From Deltaproteobacteria bacterium (GTDB taxonomy: Bacteria; Desulfobacterota; GWC2-55-46), in the NCBI GenBank assembly GCA_021825035.1, contig JAKAIQ010000056.1, forward strand, positions 1-10,750: a stretch of DNA of 10,750 bases. Direction: 5' to 3'. Below the pieces are notes generated by a model. The model worked only from the letters and a program-made list of their open reading frames with translations, was not told the DNA's origin and did no database searches. Below are positions 1-6,011 of the stretch, piece by piece (position 1 is the stretch's first letter; each line of letters opens with the position of its first letter). A program made the translations under genes and the position numbers.

Positions 1-248
1 AGGCTTTCGGTCCCGGAGGGCTTGTCCTCGGCCTTGCCGGGTTTTTGATATCCGTATATTTGAGCTTTGAAAAGATATTCCTCGGACAGGACATAGGCGG
101 AAGGCCGCTGCTTTTCCTCGCGGTGCTCCTGATGATACTTGGGGTGCAGCTTGTGGTAATGGGCCTTCTGGGCGAGATGCTCGCCAGGGTCTATCACGAG
201 TCTCAGGGTAAACCCATATTTACGGTAAAGAAGATACTCGGAAGATGA
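1..248 (+). CDS. Membrane-anchored family 2 glycosyltransferase, C-terminal part only
   Basis: The gene enters from the left edge in the frame starting at base 3 and ends at a TGA at 246-248. About 81 residues are visible. They contain a hydrophobic segment around LVLGLAGFLISVYL, a short loop with GRPLL, a second hydrophobic segment (LAVLLMILGVQLVVMGLLGE), and the tail ARVYHESQGKP. This two-helix end with a YHESQGKP-like tail is characteristic of polyprenyl-phosphate sugar transferases of the GtrB/DPM1-like GT2 group, which load a sugar from a nucleotide donor onto undecaprenyl phosphate at the cytoplasmic membrane. The catalytic domain lies outside the window, so the sugar cannot be inferred. 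The stop codon overlaps the next start (ATGA at 245-248), indicating co-translation with the flippase-like gene. A TTG at 45 could serve as a start but is internal to the family fold. Confidence 0.85.
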   Translation, partial: AFGPGGLVLGLAGFLISVYLSFEKIFLGQDIGGRPLLFLAVLLMILGVQLVVMGLLGEMLARVYHESQGKPIFTVKKILGR

Positions 249-1207
249 TAAACAGGATTTCCTCCGCTCTCATAAAAATAACGGTAAGTATCGTGATACT
301 TTTTTTTCTTTTCAGGAACATCAGGTTCCCGGTATTCTGGAAGACGGTTGTTTCCGTAGACCTTTTTCTGGTCGCCGCCGTTATTTTGTTTTTCATATGC
401 ATACAGGCCGTATCGGCCTTCCGCTGGTCGATCATCCTTGAAAAGGATGTGAAGATCCCTTATCCGAGGCTCTTTTCCATATATTTCATAGGGATGTTCT
501 TCAACAACTTTCTTCCGACCATAGTGGGAGGCGACGTCATAAAAGGGTATTATCTTTACAGGTCTTCAGGCAGGGGAGACGTGTCGGCGGCATCCGTTTT
601 CATGGACAGGTATTCGGGGTTTTCGGCCCTTATCCTCATAACATCCCTGGCCCTCATTCCAGGCTACGCCGCTATAAGAGGCACGGGGCTTCCGGCGGCG
701 TTTGCCCTTCTTATCGGCGGCTTTCTCTTATCAAGCCTCATCATTTGGGTTGGGAGCCTGCATGGTTGGGCCATTGATATACTCTCGAAGGTCCGTTTTT
801 ACGGGATAAATAAAAAGATAGATACTTTTTACAACGTCCTCATGGGCTACAAGAAGCAAACCAGGATAATTATAAAGGCCTTTCTCTGTTCCCTTTTCGT
901 GCAGGGCGGGGTCATCATCGCGTATTATATGTTGAGCAGAGGGATAGGGATGGAAGTGCGGCCGGGGTATTTCTTTCTCTATATTCCCCTCACGACGGCG
1001 ATTTCAATGCTGCCTATCTCTCTTTCAGGCCTCGGGGTGCGCGAGGGGGCGTTCGTATTCCTTTTCAGCAAGGTGGGGGCTACGCAGGAACAGGCGCTGA
1101 CACTATCTCTCATGTGGTTCGCCATAACCGCTGTCGTCAGCATAATAGGCGGTATAGAATACCTGAGGATGGGCGGGAGAAAAGCCGCCGCGGCCGAGCG
1201 GCTTTAA
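245..1207 (+). CDS. Flippase-like integral membrane protein (LPG synthase TM / UPF0104 family)
   Basis: This is a 320-residue, very hydrophobic protein with about eight predicted membrane segments. The family (PF03706) is related to the membrane half of lysyl-phosphatidylglycerol synthase MprF and is often found beside polyprenyl-phosphate glycosyltransferases. A lipid or lipid-linked sugar translocation role is suspected but unproven for most members. Family hallmarks are visible: FFNNFLPTIVGGDVIKGYYL near residues 90-109, and PISLSGLGVREGAF in the C-terminal third, followed by two more helices. The start is the ATG that overlaps the upstream stop by four bases, which suggests translational coupling. 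A T8 run at 300-307 lies in codons 19-21. The 3' end carries an inverted repeat (1181-1205) that includes the stop region. Its neighbour, a membrane GT2, supports a role in handling a lipid-linked glycan intermediate (inference). Confidence 0.85.
   Translation: MINRISSALIKITVSIVILFFLFRNIRFPVFWKTVVSVDLFLVAAVILFFICIQAVSAFRWSIILEKDVKIPYPRLFSIYFIGMFFNNFLPTIVGGDVIKGYYLYRSSGRGDVSAASVFMDRYSGFSALILITSLALIPGYAAIRGTGLPAAFALLIGGFLLSSLIIWVGSLHGWAIDILSKVRFYGINKKIDTFYNVLMGYKKQTRIIIKAFLCSLFVQGGVIIAYYMLSRGIGMEVRPGYFFLYIPLTTAISMLPISLSGLGVREGAFVFLFSKVGATQEQALTLSLMWFAITAVVSIIGGIEYLRMGGRKAAAAERL
1181..1205. repeat. Inverted repeat at the 3' end of the flippase-like gene
   Basis: AAAGCCGC at 1181-1188 is the exact reverse complement of GCGGCTTT at 1198-1205, with a GC-rich 9-base loop. 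It covers the last codons of the flippase-like gene, whose stop TAA is at 1205-1207. A T6 run follows only at 1223-1228, too far away for a classic intrinsic terminator. It could still form a stable mRNA 3'-end hairpin or attenuate read-through into the zinc-ribbon gene. Function is inferred only. Confidence 0.35.
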
Positions 1208-1377
1208 CGCGGCTTGCAGGGCTTTTTTACACGGCGCTTTTATGATATATTTCCGGGTTGTCATGATTTTACAGGGTCAGTAAATATGGCGAAGCCGGTC
1301 GGTCCGACCAAATCGGCTTTTACGGTCGAACAATTATGCAGGTCGATAGTAAAAACAAGCTGCCAGGGAGGTTTTCC
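1208..1377 (+). promoter_or_regulatory. Non-coding gap with nested dyad and weak promoter-like elements
   Basis: This is the longest gap in the plus-strand gene run. It contains a perfect palindrome GGTCGG-T-CCGACC at 1297-1309. That palindrome sits within an outer inverted repeat, AAGCCG at 1292-1297 and CGGCTT at 1314-1319, which leads into four T residues (1318-1321). The outer arms resemble a short intrinsic terminator or attenuator. The inner palindrome would compete with it, or could be an operator. Upstream, TTGTCA at 1258-1263 is followed after 17 bases by TAAATA (1281-1286), a possible but weak sigma-70 promoter for the zinc-ribbon gene and those after it. Short open frames crossing this stretch lack family features and are not called. 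Confidence 0.3.
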
Positions 1378-1548
1378 ATGGTCGTGGACAAAGAACTTTT
1401 AGACATACTCGCGTGCCCGAAGTGCAAAGGCAAGATCAGATTGAACGAAAAAAAGGACGGACTGGTATGCGATAAGTGCCGCCTCGTCTATCCCATAAAA
1501 GACGATATACCTATTATGCTGGTGGACGAAGCCATTCCCCTGAATTGA
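1378..1548 (+). CDS. UPF0434/Trm112-like zinc-ribbon protein (YcaR family)
   Basis: This is a 56-residue protein of the UPF0434 (Trm112-like, PF03966) family, whose members are normally about 60 residues. It opens with DKELLDILACPKCKGKI, has a second cysteine pair in CDKC, and then the typical YPIKDDIPIML. The four cysteines (CPKC and CDKC) should form a zinc-ribbon-like site. Bacterial members have no firmly established enzymatic role. Eukaryotic and archaeal Trm112 activates methyltransferases. In E. coli the homologue ycaR lies between lpxK and kdsB, so an LPS-gene neighbourhood is familiar. The ATG at 1378 is chosen because AGGGAGG at 1365-1371 sits 6 bases upstream. An in-frame ATG at 1336 would add 14 residues that do not resemble the family. 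There is an A7 run at 1448-1454. Confidence 0.85.
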   Translation: MVVDKELLDILACPKCKGKIRLNEKKDGLVCDKCRLVYPIKDDIPIMLVDEAIPLN

Positions 1549-1608
1549 CGGGAAGATAGAGCGGGCATTTGTCGGCAGGCTCGATAATTGAGAGCAATGG
1601 CCGGGAAC

Positions 1609-2370
1609 ATGGCGGTGGAAAAGATATCGGTCACTATAATAACCCTTGACGAAGAGGAACACATCCGGGAGTGCCTCGAAAGCGTCAAGTGGGCGGATGA
1701 GGTAATCGTAACGGATTCCGGCAGCCGCGACAACACGGTCGAGATATGCCGCGCGTTCGGGGCGAAGGTTTACTCCGACGAGTGGCAAGGTTACGGAATA
1801 CAGAAGAACCTGTGCGCGGGCAGGGCGTCGAACGATCTCATATTGAACATAGACGCCGATGAGAGGGTAACCCCTGAACTGAGGGATGAGATATTCGAGG
1901 CGGTTAAGCCGGATATCGCCGGGTATTACATTCCGAGGAAGAATTTCTTCGGCGGCAGGTGGATAAGGCGGTGCGGCTGGTATCCGGATTATAATATGAG
2001 GCTCTACAGGAAAGAGAGAGGACGGTTTACGGAAAGACTGGTACACGAATCCGTCAGAGTGGATGGCCCGTGCGGATACCTTAAAAACCCGATTGTCCAT
2101 CTGACTTATAACGGCATCTCGGACTACCTTGAAAGGATGGAGCGTTACTCGACCCTTGCCGCCCGCCAGATGCTCGACGAGGGAAAGGGATCGGGCATCG
2201 TCAACCTTGCGCTTCGTCCGCCTTATACTTTTTTCAAGATGTTCTTCCTGAAGGGGGGGGTTCTTGAAGGCGCGGACGGGTTCATACTTTCGGGGCTTTA
2301 TTCCTGCTACACTTTTGCCAAGTATGCCAAACTGAGGGAATTAAGACGGGGCGGTGACAATGAACAATAA
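1609..2370 (+). CDS. WaaE-like family 2 glycosyltransferase (LPS core)
   Basis: This is a cytoplasmic GT-A fold GT2 enzyme of about 253 residues. The N-terminus reads KISVTIITLDEEEHIRECL, followed by WADEVIVTDSGSRDNT and the metal/nucleotide-binding DADER at residues 82-86. This arrangement is typical of WaaE/KdtX-like enzymes that add glucose to inner-core heptose. The C-terminal third (from about LRPPYTFFKMFF) matches the family's amphipathic, membrane-associating tail. The donor sugar cannot be read from sequence. The start is uncertain: ATG 1609 places the first beta strand at once, ATG 1597 and TTG 1588 are in frame upstream, and none has an ideal ribosome site. GGCAGG (1574-1579) would best fit TTG 1588. 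A G8 tract at 2253-2260 lies about 40 codons before the end and could cause slippage. The 3' end overlaps the ligase start by 11 bases. Confidence 0.85.
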   Translation: MAVEKISVTIITLDEEEHIRECLESVKWADEVIVTDSGSRDNTVEICRAFGAKVYSDEWQGYGIQKNLCAGRASNDLILNIDADERVTPELRDEIFEAVKPDIAGYYIPRKNFFGGRWIRRCGWYPDYNMRLYRKERGRFTERLVHESVRVDGPCGYLKNPIVHLTYNGISDYLERMERYSTLAARQMLDEGKGSGIVNLALRPPYTFFKMFFLKGGVLEGADGFILSGLYSCYTFAKYAKLRELRRGGDNEQ

Positions 2371-3631
2371 CGAACACATGGAATTCATAGACAGAATAAC
2401 CGTATACTGCCTGGCCGCCCTCGTCTTTGTCCTGCCGATCGCCCACATGAGGGCTTTACGCGCGGTTTTAATGCTGGTCCCGGCTCTCCTCTGGGTCTAC
2501 AGGATGATCTTCAGAAAAGAGAAGCTTTTTATCAAGAATCAACTGATGCTGCCGTGGTTTGTCTTTATCATTTTTTCCGGATTATCGCTCTTCACCGCGA
2601 TAGACCTCAGATATTCCGTTCGCGAGCTTCTTGGAACGATTGTCAATTTTTCATTATTCTGCCTTTTTCTGAACAACATAAAGACCATGAAGCAGGTGAA
2701 CGTCATCATCCTGAGCCTGCTCCTTGGAAGCCTTGTTCAGGCCATCTACGGCGCGATACATTTTTTTTACGGGCACATGAGTTTGCTCGACTTCTACTCC
2801 GCCGAACACGCGCTTGAAGTTGACCACAAGTATTACAGCACATATTTGATAACAGTCTTGCCGTTCATCATGTATAAAATAACGACATCCCGCGGAAAGG
2901 CCAGGCCGGCGCTTATCGGTCTAATGGCGCTTAATCTCTTTATGGTCGTGGCATCCCAGCAGAGGGGCGCATGGGTGGCCGCCGGCGTCGAGATCGCGAT
3001 ATTCCTCTGGTACGTTAACCGCAAGCTGCTGTTCCCGTTGCTTGGCGTGATAGTAGTCGCGTTGACGCTTCTGCCGAGCACGGTCCTCTACCACGGGAAA
3101 AAAGGCATTGATTTGGACGCGCAATTCGGCAAGGGGCGGGAAGAAAACTCCATCACCCCGCGGATCGAGATATGGAAGTTTTCCTTGCATGAGATCGTCT
3201 CCCATCCGTTTGCCGCGATAGGGATAGGACGGCGCAGCTTCGTGAAAAGATACAGGCAGTTTCAGAATTCCGATACCTGGCATGCGCACAACGTCTTTCT
3301 GGACATGGCTTTGGAACTCGGCATTCAGGGTCTGCTCGCCTTCCTGTGCATGATGTTCGTCCTGGCAAGGACTTTTCTTGAAGGCTTTAGAAAGGCTTCG
3401 GTAGAGGCGCATTATTGGTTTCTCGCCTCATTTGTTTTTCTCATAGGTTTTTTCGTCAGGAACATGTTCGATGACCTTTATATCGATGATCTTGTACAGA
3501 TGTTCTGGGCCATATCGGGGATAAGCTTCGCGGTATTCCTCAGGATGGAGAATATCCCTTACGGCAGGCTGCTTTTCAAGCAAAAACAAGCGGCAGGGCG
3601 TGAATGTCTTGCGGTAAAATCCGGTCTTTAG
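2360..3631 (+). CDS. O-antigen ligase family protein (WaaL-type)
   Basis: This is a 423-residue polytopic inner-membrane protein with roughly ten to twelve hydrophobic segments and one large periplasmic loop, the layout of Wzy_C/PF04932 O-antigen ligases and polymerases. Typical features are QQRGAWVA (arginine 202) before a helix pair, a polar loop with PRIEIWKFSLHEI, and WHAHNVFLDMALELGIQG (histidines 308 and 310). In WaaL, conserved arginine and histidine residues in the large loop are needed to move glycan from undecaprenyl diphosphate to lipid A-core. Sequence alone cannot separate a ligase from a Wzy polymerase. The core heptosyltransferases next door favour a ligase. ATG 2360 is chosen over the in-frame GTG 2354. 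Both lie inside the preceding gene, implying coupling. A T8 run lies at 2761-2768. Confidence 0.82.
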   Translation: MNNNEHMEFIDRITVYCLAALVFVLPIAHMRALRAVLMLVPALLWVYRMIFRKEKLFIKNQLMLPWFVFIIFSGLSLFTAIDLRYSVRELLGTIVNFSLFCLFLNNIKTMKQVNVIILSLLLGSLVQAIYGAIHFFYGHMSLLDFYSAEHALEVDHKYYSTYLITVLPFIMYKITTSRGKARPALIGLMALNLFMVVASQQRGAWVAAGVEIAIFLWYVNRKLLFPLLGVIVVALTLLPSTVLYHGKKGIDLDAQFGKGREENSITPRIEIWKFSLHEIVSHPFAAIGIGRRSFVKRYRQFQNSDTWHAHNVFLDMALELGIQGLLAFLCMMFVLARTFLEGFRKASVEAHYWFLASFVFLIGFFVRNMFDDLYIDDLVQMFWAISGISFAVFLRMENIPYGRLLFKQKQAAGRECLAVKSGL

Positions 3632-3692
3632 GTCAATGCCGGCCGCCGATAGAGGTTCTTTCAAAACAGGGCTGTGCGCCTGGGAGCGGGGC

Positions 3693-4859
3693 GTGTTCGA
3701 TGGCGTAAAAAAAATACTCGTCCTTAAATTCCGGCACGTCGGGGACGTCCTTCTGACGGTTCCGGCCATAAGGGCGCTTAAAGAGAATTTTCCGGGCGCG
3801 AGGGTGTCCGCGGTCGTAAACGCCGGAACCGAGGAGATGCTTACCCTCAATCCATTGCTGGACGAAGTGATATGCTATGATCGAACGCTTAAGAATAAAG
3901 GACCGTTGGCCCGCGCCTCAGGCGAGCTACGGCTCATAAGGGAACTGAGGAAAAAGAGATATGATATGACGGTAGACCTTACGAGCGGCGACAGGCCGGC
4001 ACTTATAGGCTTTTTGACCGGCGCAAGGTACAGGCTCGCGTACGAGCCGGAAGGGAGCGGTTTCCCCGGCAAAAGATTTTTATATACGCACGTGGCCGGA
4101 AGGCCGCCATTCAGGATACATACGGTGTTGCGCGAGATCAATCTCCTGAAAGCGTTCGGGCTGGACGCGAAGGATCTTGCCGTCGATATCCATGCGTCAA
4201 AGGAGGACGAGGCGCAGGTCGATCGGCTGCTTGCGGAGAGCGGCCTCCGGAAGGGGGAGCCTTTCGTCCACGTTCACCCGACTTCAAGGTGGCTCTTCAA
4301 GTGCTGGACCGATGAAGGCATGGCGTCAATCATGGACAAGCTCCAGTCGATGGGGCTTCGGGCCGTCATAACTTCGAGCCCGGACGAAGAGGAGATGAAA
4401 AGAGTCAGGTCCATCATCAGGCTCATGGCGACCGTGCCGATCGATCTTTCGGGAAAGCTCAGGCTTAAGCACCTTCCTGCCCTTTCGAGGCGGTCGGCGT
4501 TTTTCTTCGGGGTGGATACCGCGCCCATGCACATAGCGGCTGCCGCCGGAGCAAGGGTCGTGGCAATATTCGGTCCAAGCGGAGCGTTCGATTGGGGGCC
4601 ATGGGACAATAAAGAGGCGTTAACGCTCATGGCGTCCGGCGCATCCACGCCATATGCCGGAAAGAGCGGAGTGCAGTCCTTCGGAAAGCACACTGTCATA
4701 CAGAAGGACTGGGACTGCATCCCCTGCGGCAAGGCGGGATGCGATGACACGAGGAAGAGCGATTGCCTCGACTCCCTGGACCAGCAGGAGGTCTGGAAGG
4801 TTTTGGAAAGGTATGTGCACGGCGCAACGGGGGCGCAAGCCATTCTTGGCATACGGTGA
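3693..4859 (+). CDS. waaQ: GT9 LPS heptosyltransferase, RfaQ/WaaQ-like
   Basis: This is a GT-B fold enzyme of the ADP-heptose:LPS heptosyltransferase family (GT9), 388 residues from the chosen start. The N-terminal domain begins KKILVLKFRHVGDVLLTVPAI. The C-terminal domain has HPTSRWLFKCWTDEG near residues 193-207, a signature of heptosyltransferase III (RfaQ/WaaQ). It also has GVDTAPMHIAAAAGARVVAIFG, the donor-binding segment, and a cysteine cluster starting DCIPCGKAGC near residue 342. WaaQ adds a branch heptose to inner-core HepII on the cytoplasmic membrane face. Start choice: GTG 3693 has GGGAG at 3682-3686 with a 6-base gap and puts the first beta strand at residue 5. ATG 3636 is in frame, only 4 bases after the ligase stop, and would add 19 unrecognisable residues. 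An A8 run at 3707-3714 lies in codons 5-8. The WaaQ subfamily assignment is good but not certain. Confidence 0.85.
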   Translation: MFDGVKKILVLKFRHVGDVLLTVPAIRALKENFPGARVSAVVNAGTEEMLTLNPLLDEVICYDRTLKNKGPLARASGELRLIRELRKKRYDMTVDLTSGDRPALIGFLTGARYRLAYEPEGSGFPGKRFLYTHVAGRPPFRIHTVLREINLLKAFGLDAKDLAVDIHASKEDEAQVDRLLAESGLRKGEPFVHVHPTSRWLFKCWTDEGMASIMDKLQSMGLRAVITSSPDEEEMKRVRSIIRLMATVPIDLSGKLRLKHLPALSRRSAFFFGVDTAPMHIAAAAGARVVAIFGPSGAFDWGPWDNKEALTLMASGASTPYAGKSGVQSFGKHTVIQKDWDCIPCGKAGCDDTRKSDCLDSLDQQEVWKVLERYVHGATGAQAILGIR

Positions 4860-4886
4860 ACGGGCCCGGCAACGCAGGGACAACCT

Positions 4887-6008
4887 GTGAGCAAACTTCA
4901 TCATTCCATTTTAAGGATTGTCTTCGCGGCCATCAGCAAAAATGATCCTCCTCCGCCTCCTTTAAGGGCCGAGAGGATAAGGAATATCCTTATCGTAAAC
5001 ACCACCGCCATAGGAGATACGCTTCTTTCGACGCCAGCCATAAGAAATATCCGGAAGAATTTCCCGAAGGCGGCGATTACGGCGCTCGTGAGCAAAAGCG
5101 CCATGGCGGCGCTCGTGAGTAACCCGCGTATAGACGCCTTCATTGAATATCCCGGAAGGATCAACCTCAGGTATCTTTTTAAACTCCCGAAGCTTGTAAG
5201 GGAGCTTCGTAAGGGCAGGTTCGACCTCGCGGTCGTGCTTCATGCCAACGACCCGGATACCGGCCCTCTGGTTTATGTCACAGGCGCGCCATGGCGGATG
5301 AAGATAAACTGGGAAGAGACAGCCTTCCCGTTCCTCTATTCTTTTCCCGTAAGGACCGGTTTACAGGAAGGCCATGAGGTGGACATAAAGCTCAGGAACC
5401 TGGGGGCATGCGGCATAAAGGCCGGTGGCAGGGAGCTTGAGCTATTTCTGACGGAAGCTGACCACAGGGAGGCGAGCGTCTTTGCCGAGCGGCTCAAAAA
5501 AAACAGGAAGGGGTTTATAATCGTCCATCCTTTCGGCTCCAAGCGCAATAAATGGTGGGACGCTGAGAACGTCAAAAGGTTCTGCGCATTGGCGGCCGAA
5601 AGGCTCGGTTTCACACCCGTTATCATGGGCGGCGCAGCTGAGGCGGCCTTCGCGGAAGCTATGGCAAAAGACTGCGGGGCTTTGTCCACCGCTGGAAAGC
5701 TCTCGGTGCGCGGCTCCGCCTCGCTCATATACAATTCGGAGCTTATCGTCACGACCGATAGCGGCCCCATGCATATCGCTCAGGCGCTCCATGTCCCTAC
5801 CATAGCCCTTTTCGGGCCGGACGATCCGGAGGCGACCGGGCCCGTGAATAAAAACGATATCGTAGTCCGCAAGGAGATCACATGCGCACCGTGCAGAAAG
5901 AAGACATGCCAGTACCCGCAAAACGACTGCATGACGTCAATCACTCCGGAGGATGTCCTCGATAACGTGCAAAAGAGGCTTTCAATGCGGATGCGCTCTT
6001 TCATTTGA
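4887..6008 (+). CDS. GT9 family glycosyltransferase (ADP-heptose:LPS heptosyltransferase-like)
   Basis: This is the second GT9 enzyme, 373 residues and distinct from its neighbour. A basic, partly hydrophobic leader (about residues 1-20) and five consecutive prolines (residues 21-25) precede the first Rossmann strand, NILIVNTTAIGDTLLSTPAI. The C-terminal domain contains HPFGSKRNKWW (about residues 213-223), TTDSGPMHIAQALHVPTIALFGP (from about residue 289) and CAPCRKKTC (about residues 333-341), all usual for this family. It probably transfers a heptose or related sugar to core oligosaccharide or another surface glycan. The acceptor cannot be inferred. GTG 4887 is the start because AGGGA at 4876-4880 sits 6 bases upstream. 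An A8 run lies at 5496-5503. It is 27 bases downstream of the WaaQ-like gene and 3 bases upstream of asnB, clearly in the same transcription unit. Confidence 0.88.
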   Translation: MSKLHHSILRIVFAAISKNDPPPPPLRAERIRNILIVNTTAIGDTLLSTPAIRNIRKNFPKAAITALVSKSAMAALVSNPRIDAFIEYPGRINLRYLFKLPKLVRELRKGRFDLAVVLHANDPDTGPLVYVTGAPWRMKINWEETAFPFLYSFPVRTGLQEGHEVDIKLRNLGACGIKAGGRELELFLTEADHREASVFAERLKKNRKGFIIVHPFGSKRNKWWDAENVKRFCALAAERLGFTPVIMGGAAEAAFAEAMAKDCGALSTAGKLSVRGSASLIYNSELIVTTDSGPMHIAQALHVPTIALFGPDDPEATGPVNKNDIVVRKEITCAPCRKKTCQYPQNDCMTSITPEDVLDNVQKRLSMRMRSFI

Positions 6009-6011
6009 ACC

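Noticed and set aside
1181..1228. Intrinsic terminator after the flippase-like gene
   Set aside because: The 8-base hairpin is real in sequence, but the T6 run begins 18 bases after the stem instead of directly behind it, so a standard terminator is not supported.
1214..1402. Short plus-strand frame in the gap before the zinc-ribbon gene
   Set aside because: It crosses the dyad region, overlaps the zinc-ribbon start in another frame, and has no recognisable features or clear ribosome site.
1399..2100. Long minus-strand open frame (233 codons) opposite the zinc-ribbon and WaaE-like genes
   Set aside because: It lies antisense to two genes with clear family motifs. Its peptide shows no recognisable domain, and it is best explained as a codon-bias shadow.
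2921..3412. Minus-strand 163-codon frame inside the O-antigen ligase
   Set aside because: The plus frame encodes a coherent polytopic membrane protein with ligase motifs. The antisense peptide has no recognisable domain.
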